Source: Candidatus Omnitrophota bacterium (lineage in GTDB: Bacteria > Omnitrophota > Gorgyraeia > 2-02-FULL-51-18 > JAGOUK01). Taken from it: 7,309 nt of DNA. The notes beneath the pieces are model-generated. The model was not told where the DNA came from and searched no databases. It saw only the letters and a list, made by a program, of their open reading frames with translations. Each line of letters opens with the position of its first letter. Within the stretch, counting starts at the first letter, position 1. Shown piece after piece: positions 1 to 6,225 of the stretch. The position numbers were made by a program, and so were the translations under genes. The DNA lies in contig JAGOUK010000063.1 of NCBI GenBank assembly GCA_018061225.1, positions 1-7,309 of the forward strand, written 5' to 3'.

Positions 1-1025
1 TGCTGATCCCGTGCCGCAACGAGGCGCCCCGGCTGGAGTCTAACCTTCAGTCGCTCTTGGATCAGGATTATTCGGACTTCGAAATCATCGCGCTTGACGA
101 CAATTCTGACGACGCGACACCCGACATTCTCGCCAAACTCAGCCAAGCCCATGACCGCCTCAAGTTGCTGCGCGGCATGCCGCTGCCCGCCGGATGGCAG
201 GGTAAAAATTACGCCTGCCATCAGCTTTCTCAAGCCGCCGCCGGCGACTGGCTTCTTTTCGTGGACGCGGACACGTTTCATGCGCCGGGGATGCTCAAGG
301 CCGCGATGCAGGAAGCGGCGGACCGCAAGGCCGCCTTGGTCTCGACGTTTCCGCGGCAGGTTTTTTCGTCCAAGGGTGACGAGCTCACCGTGCCGCTCAT
401 GTTTTTTATTCTCCTGTCATTTTTGCCGATGTTCTTCACCGCCAAGCGGATTCCGTTCGCCAAGGGCGCCTTCGCGACCGGCTGCGGACAATTCATACTG
501 GTTCGGAGGGATGCTTACCTTGAGGCCGGAGGCCATGCGGCCATTGGCGCGCGGATCTCCGAAGGTCCGCTGATCGCGAGCCGCGTCAAAGCCCTGGGCC
601 ACCGCATCGTGCTCGCCGATGGATCGGCCTGGACTTCTTGTCGGATGTACCGCGGCTGGAACGAAGTCTACCGCGGCTTCAGCCGTTCGGTGTTTGCCAG
701 CATGGGCGGATCCGTCTTTGCGGCGGCGTTTTTTCTCACGGTACAGACCTATGTGTTCCACGGACCTTTCGTTCTTCTCACGGCCGCTCTGCTTCGAGGC
801 GCGTTGACGCCGGCCGTTGCCGTTTGTTTGACCGCCGCTATCCTGCTTCCGATCTGGATGCGTCTGAGAATTCATCTGAAGACCGGGATGAGTCTCAAGT
901 GGATTTGGGCTCACGCGCTGTCCATCGCCCTGTATCACGCGATCCTCATCAACTCTTTCCTGCAGTACCGAGTCTTCCGCAACACCTCCTGGAAAGGCCG
1001 CTCCTATGCCGCTCCCCAAACTTAA
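1..1025 (+). CDS. Family 2 glycosyltransferase, CrtQ/HpnB-like, membrane-anchored (5' end outside window)
   Basis: The frame is open from base 3 to the TAA at 1023-1025, giving 340 visible residues; the true start lies upstream. The first visible residues (LIPCRNEAPRLESNL) are the usual opening of a GT-A domain. Next come the nucleotide-binding acidic pair in ALDDNSDDATPD, the GWQGKNYAC segment typical of carotenoid/hopanoid-type GT2 enzymes, and the metal-binding DxD in LLFVDADT (visible residues 88-90). Further on are RISEGPLIASRVKALGHR, where the catalytic ED is expected, and CRMYRGWNEVYRGFSRS. About four hydrophobic stretches follow: one in mid protein around LMFFILLSFLPMFF and three near the C terminus. 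These suggest a membrane protein with a cytoplasmic catalytic face that moves a sugar from a nucleotide donor to a lipid acceptor. Its end overlaps the next gene by 20 bases. The family call is firm; a terpenoid acceptor is inferred from the neighbours. Confidence 0.87.
   Translation, partial: LIPCRNEAPRLESNLQSLLDQDYSDFEIIALDDNSDDATPDILAKLSQAHDRLKLLRGMPLPAGWQGKNYACHQLSQAAAGDWLLFVDADTFHAPGMLKAAMQEAADRKAALVSTFPRQVFSSKGDELTVPLMFFILLSFLPMFFTAKRIPFAKGAFATGCGQFILVRRDAYLEAGGHAAIGARISEGPLIASRVKALGHRIVLADGSAWTSCRMYRGWNEVYRGFSRSVFASMGGSVFAAAFFLTVQTYVFHGPFVLLTAALLRGALTPAVAVCLTAAILLPIWMRLRIHLKTGMSLKWIWAHALSIALYHAILINSFLQYRVFRNTSWKGRSYAAPQT
991..997 (+). promoter_or_regulatory. Ribosome binding site inside the glycosyltransferase gene
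   Basis: GGAAAGG lies 8 bases before the ATG at 1006 and within the end of the upstream coding region. It supports ATG 1006 as the start of the FAD enzyme over the in-frame GTG at 1039, which has no such motif and would leave almost nothing before the Rossmann strand. Confidence 0.55.
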
Positions 1026-2130
1026 TAAGCCCGGACCTGTGAAGATCGCGGGTGCTGGGCCGGCGGGGTTGGCAGCGGCGACGGTGCTCGCGAAGGCCGG
1101 ATGGCGGGCGGAAGTGCACGAACAAAGCGACCGCGTCGGCGCGCGGTGGAAGCGCGGGCTTCAGATCCTCGAAAACTTTTCGGAAAAGGAAGATATTCTT
1201 GGCTTCATGGAACGCTCGGGTCTTGAGGCGTCGTTTTGGCGTTCTCCGATCCGGGAGATCACGCTCTGGGCCGGCCGCGGGAAGCGGCATAGCTTTAAGA
1301 GCGACGAGCCGCTCGGGTACTTTGTCCGGCGCGGGGCGCAGCCCGGGGAGTTGGATCGCGGACTCTTGGATGCGGCATCGGCGGCGGGAGCGGAGATTCG
1401 CTTCGGGTCGCGGCTCGGGGCCGGCGAAGCACAAATCCGCGCGACGGGTCCGCGGCGTGTCAACGGAATCGGCAAGGAAGTGACGTTCAAGACGCCGCTG
1501 AGTGACCGCATGACGGTGATTCTGGATCCTGAGTTGGCGCCGGGCGGTTACGCCTATCTCTTCGTAGTCGACGGAGAAGCGACGATGGGCATGGCCATCT
1601 TGAGCGGCTATAAGCGCGTGGACGAACTCTATCAGCGCACCGCCAAGCGTTTTGTCGAGATCGAAGGAATCGACCCGTCCGGCGGTGAAGAAGCGGTGCT
1701 CGTCGCTAATTTTTTTCTCAAGAGCAGTCTGCAGGGGCCGGAGGGGGAGATCTGGGCCGGCGAGGCGGGCGGGTTTCAGGATTACCTCTTCGGGTTCGGG
1801 ATGCGTTACGCGATCACCAGCGGCATCCTGGCGGCCCGGAGTATTTGCGAAGATCTGGAGTACAATAAGCTCTGGCGAGAGACGCTGCTGGGCAAGCAGA
1901 AGGTGAGTCTGTGGAACCGTTTTTTGTACGAAAAAGGCGGCCCCTGGGTGCCCGGATTGCTCATCGGAATGGCTCAGCGTTCCGGAAGTCTCAGAGGTTT
2001 TTTGCAGCAATTTTACGCGCCGGCCGCCTGGCGGCTCACGATGGCGGATCTTCTGGCCGGTTCGTGGAAATCCCGTAAACTGATTTTGAATCCTAAGGAC
2101 TTGAATGGCGACTCAGACATTGAATCTTGA
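1006..2130 (+). CDS. FAD-dependent oxidoreductase, geranylgeranyl reductase/FixC-like
   Basis: The 374-residue protein opens with an FAD-binding Rossmann fold: VKIAGAGPAGLAAA places the three glycines at 16, 18 and 21, and E39 ends the second strand as the ribose-binding acid. A mid-protein segment (ATGPRRVNGIGKEVTF, then APGGYAYLFVVDGEATMG) matches the substrate-cavity region of the geranylgeranyl-reductase/FixC-like group. The C-terminal FAD motif is GEAGG at 252-256, where many relatives have GDAAG. In the expected YxWxFP signature the protein reads Y182-A-Y184-L-F186-V187. Known relatives reduce prenyl double bonds or act as hydroxylases and dehydrogenases. Here it may saturate or oxidise the product of the adjacent prenyl synthase; this is inferred from context. 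It overlaps the glycosyltransferase by 20 bases and the synthase by 26. It lacks the two-domain length (about 490 residues) of a CrtI-type desaturase. Confidence 0.8.
   Translation: MPLPKLNKPGPVKIAGAGPAGLAAATVLAKAGWRAEVHEQSDRVGARWKRGLQILENFSEKEDILGFMERSGLEASFWRSPIREITLWAGRGKRHSFKSDEPLGYFVRRGAQPGELDRGLLDAASAAGAEIRFGSRLGAGEAQIRATGPRRVNGIGKEVTFKTPLSDRMTVILDPELAPGGYAYLFVVDGEATMGMAILSGYKRVDELYQRTAKRFVEIEGIDPSGGEEAVLVANFFLKSSLQGPEGEIWAGEAGGFQDYLFGFGMRYAITSGILAARSICEDLEYNKLWRETLLGKQKVSLWNRFLYEKGGPWVPGLLIGMAQRSGSLRGFLQQFYAPAAWRLTMADLLAGSWKSRKLILNPKDLNGDSDIES
2094..2099 (+). promoter_or_regulatory. Ribosome binding site for the prenyl synthase
   Basis: TAAGGA lies 5 bases before ATG 2105, inside the end of the FAD-enzyme gene. 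It supports the start that creates the 26-base overlap. Confidence 0.5.
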
Positions 2131-3010
2131 CGAAGCGTACCGGTACTGCGAAGAGCTCATGTGCCGGCGGGAATCGAACTTTTCGCTCGGCTTCACTTTT
2201 TTGCCCGACGACAAGCGGCGCGCGATCCATGTGGTGTACGCATTCTGCCGCTTTGTGGACGATGTTTCTGATGAAGCGGACGGCGTCGGTGCGGGCGTGT
2301 CATCCGGGCCGACGGAGTCGGACGGAGCCGCGCTAAGCCCCGAGCAGCTTCTGGCCCGTTGGACGGGCGAATTGGACCATGTCTATAAGGAAGGCACCGC
2401 CACGCACCTGATCAGCACGGCGCTTTTGGATGTCCTTAAGCGCTACTCGATCCCGCGTGATGGCTTTCAGGACTTGATCGATGGCTGCGTCCGCGACCAG
2501 GAGTACAAGCGTTACCCTGACTTTAAGACCCTGTCCCGATACTGTGATTTAGTGGCAACCAGCATCGCAAAGGTGTCGCTGCCGGTGTACGGTTTTCGCA
2601 AAGACCCTCGCATCATCAAGCATGGGCGCGACCTGAGTTTTGCATTTCAATTAACAAATATATTGAGAGACATTGGTGAGGATCTCGGGCGCGGGCGCGT
2701 CTACGTGCCAGCCGAAGATTTTGCCCGTTTTGGCCTCACGGTCGAGTCCGTGGTGGACGGCAGCTGCGACCCCGCGAAGCGTGAAGCGTTTTACCGGTTT
2801 GAAGCGGAGCGCTGCGAGACGTATTTTAAATCCGGGTGGGAAGTAATAGAATACCTGGATGCGGACAGCCGCCCTTGCGTGCGGGTGATGTGGGCCGCCT
2901 ATCACCGGCTCCTCGAAAAGATCCTCGCCGATCCCGCGGCGTCGCTCAAGACGCAGACCGTATTAACCCCGGCTGACAAAAAAGCCATCACCGAAAAGTA
3001 CGCCCAATGA
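2105..3010 (+). CDS. crtB: Phytoene/squalene synthase family protein (head-to-head prenyl synthase)
   Basis: The 301-residue protein belongs to the trans-isoprenyl diphosphate synthase, head-to-head class, which joins two farnesyl or geranylgeranyl diphosphates through a cyclopropyl intermediate to give squalene-type C30 or phytoene C40 products. Both Mg-diphosphate motifs are intact: DDVSDE at 52-57 within YAFCRFVDDVSDE, and RDIGED at 188-193 within QLTNILRDIGEDLGRGR. The latter is closer to CrtB/HpnD proteins than to HpnC. YCDLVATSIAKVSLPVYG (146-163) is the usual substrate-pocket helix. The length is normal for the family. An extra Gly/Ser-rich loop (about residues 58-80) follows the first motif. 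The stop overlaps the ispH start as ATGA, so translation is probably coupled. Substrate length (C15 or C20) cannot be decided from the sequence, so the symbol is a family label. Confidence 0.9.
   Translation: MATQTLNLDEAYRYCEELMCRRESNFSLGFTFLPDDKRRAIHVVYAFCRFVDDVSDEADGVGAGVSSGPTESDGAALSPEQLLARWTGELDHVYKEGTATHLISTALLDVLKRYSIPRDGFQDLIDGCVRDQEYKRYPDFKTLSRYCDLVATSIAKVSLPVYGFRKDPRIIKHGRDLSFAFQLTNILRDIGEDLGRGRVYVPAEDFARFGLTVESVVDGSCDPAKREAFYRFEAERCETYFKSGWEVIEYLDADSRPCVRVMWAAYHRLLEKILADPAASLKTQTVLTPADKKAITEKYAQ
2279..2330 (+). repeat. Short degenerate GACGG(A/C)G(T/C)CG repeats in the synthase gene
   Basis: Three near-identical 10-base units lie at 2279-2288, 2311-2320 and 2321-2330. The last two are a direct tandem with one mismatch. 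They sit in the part of the prenyl synthase gene that encodes the extra Gly/Ser-rich loop after the first Asp motif. They may be the trace of a small expansion. G+C-rich codons alone could also give this pattern. Confidence 0.4.
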
Positions 3011-4197
3011 CCCCTGAAGGCAAAAAATATCTTTCCAAAATGAACGACTTCGGCGAAGTGCTCGACCGCCAGCACTCCGTGTACGGATCCGCCTTCGTCA
3101 AATCCATGATCGAAAACGGCGGAGGCTTTGATTCTGCCAAGACCGGCGTGTCCTACCGCATCCCGTCACACTTCGGATTCTGTTACGGGGTTGAGAAGTC
3201 CATCGACATGGCCTTTGAGACCGTGAGACGCTTCCCGAACCGGCGCATTTTTTTGACGCATGACGTGATCCATAACCCGAAGGTCAATCAGGACCTTAAG
3301 GAAAAGCACGTCGTCGTGCTCAATCGCACCCCGGACAATCAGCTGATCCTGGACACGCTGACCAAGGACGATATCGTCGTGATTGCCGCATTTGGCTCCA
3401 AGAACCGCGACGTGGAGCAGCTTAAGAAAAAAGACCTGCTCATCGTCGATACGACCTGCGGCGCGATCGTGCTGGTCTGGAAGCGCGTCGAAAAGTACGC
3501 GCAGAACAAGTACACCTCGGTGATCCACGGGATTTGGGATCATGAAGAGACACAGGCGACCGCGAGCCAGGCCACCAAGTTTGGCTGGCATTTCATCATC
3601 ATTCGCAATCATGAGGAAGCCCGCGACATCGAGCGTTTTCTGAAGAAAGAGATCACGTCCGAAGCATTCATGAAGAAATATGCGGGCAAGTCCTCCGAAG
3701 GGTTCGACCCGGCGGTGCATCTTCAGCGCATCGGCATCGCGAGCCAGACCACGATGCTCAAGTCCGAGACACTTGAGATACAGGAGTATCTGAAAGGCGT
3801 GTACGAAGCCTCTTTTGCTTCCGACAAGCCGGCGGAACATTTTATGAAGTACGACACGATCTGCTCGGCCACTCAGGAACGGCAGGATGCCCTTTTTGAT
3901 CTGCTCGAGCAGAAGCTGGATCTCATGATCGTCATCGGCGGCTTCAACTCGTCGAACACCACGCATCTGTCCGAGATCGCGTCGCTCAAATTTCCGACCT
4001 TTCACGTCCGCGGACCGGAAGATTTGTTGGATGCCAAAACGGTGCGTCATCTCGACCCCGCCAAGCTGGAGATCCGTGAATCCGCCGATTGGCTTCAACC
4101 CAATATTAAAACTGTCGGAATCAGCACCGGGGCATCCACGCCCGACGTGCTGATCGAAAAAGTCATCGCCCGAGTAGAGGAATATTTAAGCGCATGA
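3007..4197 (+). CDS. ispH: 4-hydroxy-3-methylbut-2-enyl diphosphate reductase, cyanobacterial/plastid-type IspH
   Basis: IspH is the iron-sulfur enzyme that reduces HMBPP to IPP and DMAPP, the last step of the MEP pathway. The three cluster cysteines are C59 (FGFCYGVEKS), C151 (VDTTCGAIV) and C286 (YDTICSATQERQ). Substrate-binding residues include H89 (DVIHNPKVNQ), H179 and catalytic E181 in DHEETQATAS, the NSSNT segment at 314-318, and GISTGAST near the C terminus. At 396 residues it is much longer than the E. coli type (about 316). The HEET-AT motif, the N-terminal extension of about 50 residues and the inserted linker (about 205-235) are features of the cyanobacterial and plant form. ATG 3007 overlaps the preceding stop (ATGA) but has only a weak Shine-Dalgarno sequence; ATG 3040 is an alternative. 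Its place after the prenyl synthase suggests that precursor supply and use are expressed together. Confidence 0.95.
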   Translation: MTPEGKKYLSKMNDFGEVLDRQHSVYGSAFVKSMIENGGGFDSAKTGVSYRIPSHFGFCYGVEKSIDMAFETVRRFPNRRIFLTHDVIHNPKVNQDLKEKHVVVLNRTPDNQLILDTLTKDDIVVIAAFGSKNRDVEQLKKKDLLIVDTTCGAIVLVWKRVEKYAQNKYTSVIHGIWDHEETQATASQATKFGWHFIIIRNHEEARDIERFLKKEITSEAFMKKYAGKSSEGFDPAVHLQRIGIASQTTMLKSETLEIQEYLKGVYEASFASDKPAEHFMKYDTICSATQERQDALFDLLEQKLDLMIVIGGFNSSNTTHLSEIASLKFPTFHVRGPEDLLDAKTVRHLDPAKLEIRESADWLQPNIKTVGISTGASTPDVLIEKVIARVEEYLSA

Positions 4198-4844
4198 AGT
4201 CCAAATCCCTGGAACGCATCGAAGAAAAGCTGCAATCACTCGACGAAACCTCTTACCGTTACCGCGTGCTGGAGACCTGCCGCCGCTTCAAGACCAGCTG
4301 GATCGAGCTCGGGGAAGCGCTGTTCGCCTGCCACCGCGACAAGATGTACGCCGAATGGGGCTACACGACGTTTGAAGCGTATTGCCTGAAGGAGCTGGGC
4401 ATTAAGCAGCCGACGGCAGCCAAGCTGCTGAAGTCCTACCACTTCCTTGAGACCGAAGAGCCCGAGTACATCGAAAAGGTTCGCGGTGAAGTGATGCCGG
4501 AAGAAAAGCACCCCGACTTGGACTCGGTTAATTTGCTGCGCCTCGCCCGCAATAACAAAAAATTTGACGAAGGTCAGTACAAGAAGATCCGCAAGCAAGT
4601 GCTTGATGACGCGCGCGAGCCCCAGGACGTGCGCAAGGAGCTGCGGATGCTGTCGGACCGCGGCCCCGAGAAGGATCCGGAGCAGGTGCGCGCCGAACGC
4701 CGCGGTAAATTCTTGAAGTCGCTGATCCGTCAGCTCGAAAACTACAAGCTCGAAGCGATGGGCAACAAATTTTTGCCGCCGCGGCTGATCGATATGATGG
4801 ATGATCTGTCGGAAGGAATTGAGAAAGAGGCCGCCCGCGACTGA
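4194..4844 (+). CDS. Conserved-looking protein of unknown function, charged, possible DNA-binding
   Basis: I do not recognise this 216-residue protein as a named family. It is soluble, rich in Lys, Arg and Glu, and has no signal peptide or membrane segment. The N-terminal half has a compact helical core with conserved-looking aromatics: W36 with ELGEAL, then YAEWGYTTFEAYCLKELG (52-69) and KQPTAAKLLKSYHFL (71-85). The last segment has the spacing of a helix-turn-helix. This layout recalls small phage or ParB-associated helical domains in which a GY-x-F-x-x-YC motif precedes a helix-turn-helix, but the resemblance is loose. The C-terminal half (about 125-216) is highly charged and probably helical or coiled coil. 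The start overlaps the ispH stop as ATGA. AGAGGAA at 4176-4182 is a plausible, slightly distant ribosome binding site. A role in regulation or nucleoid binding is only a guess. Confidence 0.75.
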   Translation: MKSKSLERIEEKLQSLDETSYRYRVLETCRRFKTSWIELGEALFACHRDKMYAEWGYTTFEAYCLKELGIKQPTAAKLLKSYHFLETEEPEYIEKVRGEVMPEEKHPDLDSVNLLRLARNNKKFDEGQYKKIRKQVLDDAREPQDVRKELRMLSDRGPEKDPEQVRAERRGKFLKSLIRQLENYKLEAMGNKFLPPRLIDMMDDLSEGIEKEAARD

Positions 4845-4860
4845 ACGGCAGATAACTAAA

Positions 4861-4866
4861 GAGGGG
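4861..4866 (+). promoter_or_regulatory. Strong ribosome binding site in the only intergenic gap
   Basis: GAGGGG lies 7 bases before ATG 4874, within the 29-base gap at 4845-4873. It is the clearest Shine-Dalgarno sequence in the window and suggests that the receiver gene is translated independently of its neighbour. The gap is too short to show a convincing terminator, and no promoter motif is evident in it. Confidence 0.65.
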
Positions 4867-4873
4867 TGACTTC

Positions 4874-5257
4874 ATGAAGCATATCCTGCTTGTTGAAGAC
4901 GACGAAGACATTCAGAGTATTTACAAAGAGATTCTGCAGCATCATTTTGATGTGAAGCTCAGCCAGGCCTTTGACGGACGTCAGGGATTGGCCGCCGTCC
5001 GCCGCGAGAAGCCGGACCTCATCATCCTGGATATCCTGATGCCGGTGATGAGCGGGGATGAATTCTTGAAGGAGTTCCGTCTGACCGCCGAATTCAGAGA
5101 TGTTCCGGTGATCGTGTGTTCCGTCAATCAGACACTGGCCAACAATCTTCATCGTCAGGGTCTGGCCAATGCCGTTATGCCCAAGCTCTTCGCGCAAAGA
5201 GACCTGATCGAACTGGTGGTCCGCTTCCTGGGCATTCACCCCAAAACTAAGAAATGA
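4874..5257 (+). CDS. Stand-alone response regulator receiver domain (CheY-like)
   Basis: The 127-residue protein is a single REC domain with no output domain. The acidic pocket is E8-D9-D10 (LLVEDDED), the phosphoacceptor is D53 in LIILDILMPVMSG, the switch hydroxyl is S83 (VIVCSVNQ) and the conserved lysine is K104. After that lysine the protein reads K-L-F, where most receivers have K-P-F, so the usual cis-proline is missing. It should accept phosphate from a histidine kinase not present in the window and act by protein contact. The gene has its own strong ribosome binding site and ends in an ATGA overlap with the DHH phosphoesterase gene. That makes co-expression with nrnA likely, but the sequence gives no partner or pathway. 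Confidence 0.93.
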   Translation: MKHILLVEDDEDIQSIYKEILQHHFDVKLSQAFDGRQGLAAVRREKPDLIILDILMPVMSGDEFLKEFRLTAEFRDVPVIVCSVNQTLANNLHRQGLANAVMPKLFAQRDLIELVVRFLGIHPKTKK

Positions 5258-6225
5258 AAAAAACGGTCAAGCTCGCCGCCAGCATCCGCACCGCCGCACA
5301 GAGGATACTCGAAGCAGACCGTATCCTGATCTCCAGCCATGTGCACCCGGACGGGGACACCATGGGCTCTCTGCTCGCACTCGGCTTAGGCCTTCTTTCT
5401 ATCGACAAAAGCGTCGTGATGGTGAGCCCTGACGGCTTGCCGCCGAGATACCGCTTCCTGCCGGGGTCCGAACTCGTGCTCGACACTTGGGAGGGCCGCG
5501 TGGATTTGGCCATCGCGGTGGATTGCGGCACGATCCGCCAGCTTGGCAAATTTGGCAAATTGTTTGAATCCACCCGCAATACGATTCAAGTCGATCATCA
5601 TGACTTTGCCGATGTATTCGGTAAGCTGCTCGTGGCGGATCCCGCCGCCGCCGCGGTGGGAGAGATCATCTATGACCTTCTTAAGGTGCTGAAGGTCAAG
5701 ATCACCCCGATGATCGCGACCTGCCTTTTGACCTCCATCATTGTGGACACCGGCGCCTTCCGCTTCGCGAACATCCGCGGCAGAACATTTAGGATTTGCG
5801 CGGATCTTCTCGACCGCGGCGTGGACCTCAAGTATCTCCTCGAAGAAGCCTATTGGAAAAAGTCCGAAACAACCGTGCGGCTCGAAGCCGTTAGCGTGAA
5901 TCAGATGAAATTTGAACGCAACGGCCGCGTGGTGTGGTCGTATGTGAAGCACGCGGACTTCAAGAGGGTGAACGGATTGGCTTCCGACGTGGACGGAGTC
6001 GCCGATGACCTGAGGTCCATCGACGGCGTGAAGGTTGCCGCGCTCATGCGCGAAAACGAAGAAGGCGGCTGCCGTGTCAGCCTGCGGTCTGAGGCGGGGA
6101 TCAATGTCGCCAAGATCGCTCAGGTGTTCGGCGGCGGCGGACACTTCAATTCTGCCGGTTGCCACATGAAAAACACCAAGGCCAACAGGGACAAATTGGT
6201 CCGTATCCTCTGCGGAGTCGTTTGA
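5254..6225 (+). CDS. nrnA: DHH/DHHA1 phosphoesterase, NrnA-type oligoribonuclease/pAp phosphatase
   Basis: The 323-residue protein has the full DHH-DHHA1 layout. The metal motifs are HVHPDGD (H29, D33, D35), VDCG (D90), the name-giving DHH (114-116) and VDTGAF (D165). The C-terminal DHHA1 domain ends with the substrate-binding GGGGH (293-297) and SAGC. Members hydrolyse short oligoribonucleotides, linear dinucleotides such as pApA or pGpG, and in many bacteria also 3'-phosphoadenosine 5'-phosphate. The length is typical. There is no signal peptide or membrane segment, so it should be cytosolic. It lacks a good Shine-Dalgarno sequence; the ATGA overlap with the receiver gene implies translational coupling. 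Its stop shares one base with the next start (TGATG). Activity on pAp as opposed to nanoRNA cannot be told from the sequence. Confidence 0.92.
   Translation: MKKTVKLAASIRTAAQRILEADRILISSHVHPDGDTMGSLLALGLGLLSIDKSVVMVSPDGLPPRYRFLPGSELVLDTWEGRVDLAIAVDCGTIRQLGKFGKLFESTRNTIQVDHHDFADVFGKLLVADPAAAAVGEIIYDLLKVLKVKITPMIATCLLTSIIVDTGAFRFANIRGRTFRICADLLDRGVDLKYLLEEAYWKKSETTVRLEAVSVNQMKFERNGRVVWSYVKHADFKRVNGLASDVDGVADDLRSIDGVKVAALMRENEEGGCRVSLRSEAGINVAKIAQVFGGGGHFNSAGCHMKNTKANRDKLVRILCGVV
6214..6217 (+). promoter_or_regulatory. Ribosome binding site that sets the start of the PHP gene
   Basis: GGAG lies 7 bases before ATG 6225. The same frame stays open back to an ATG at 6159, but the extra 22 residues (rich in Gln and Gly) lie inside the nrnA C-terminal coding region and match nothing in the family. 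MGRILHDYHMHT from 6225 is a normal family N terminus. Confidence 0.6.

Noticed and set aside
57..59. TTG as the start of the glycosyltransferase
   Set aside because: The same frame is open to the window edge and the upstream residues encode the first strand of the GT-A domain, so the gene begins before the window.
949..2010. Long open frame on the - strand (353 codons)
   Set aside because: It lies opposite the clear FAD-enzyme gene. It is Arg-, Pro- and His-rich with no recognisable motif, as expected for the antisense of G+C-rich coding DNA.
3166..4098. Long open frame on the - strand (310 codons)
   Set aside because: It lies opposite ispH, whose catalytic residues are all intact. The antisense product has no family features.
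4845..4873. Promoter or terminator in the intergenic gap
   Set aside because: I see no inverted repeat with a T-run and no paired -35/-10 motifs in these 29 bases; only the ribosome binding site is supported.
5240..5263. Possible frameshift fusion of the receiver and DHH proteins at C- and A-runs
   Set aside because: The run of seven A falls after the receiver stop codon, and the CCCAAAA run is not in the right phase for a -1 slip. Simple start-stop coupling explains the junction.
5542..5562. Small tandem repeat (TTGGCAAAT-like)
   Set aside because: It encodes a LGKFGKLF segment in nrnA and has only two units, so chance and codon use explain it.
5386..6165. Open frame on the - strand (259 codons)
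   Set aside because: It is a shadow of the nrnA gene; His/Ala-rich translation with no domain.
6159..6224. Longer N terminus for the PHP protein
   Set aside because: It would overlap nrnA by 67 bases and add residues without family match; ATG 6225 has a ribosome binding site and a normal start.
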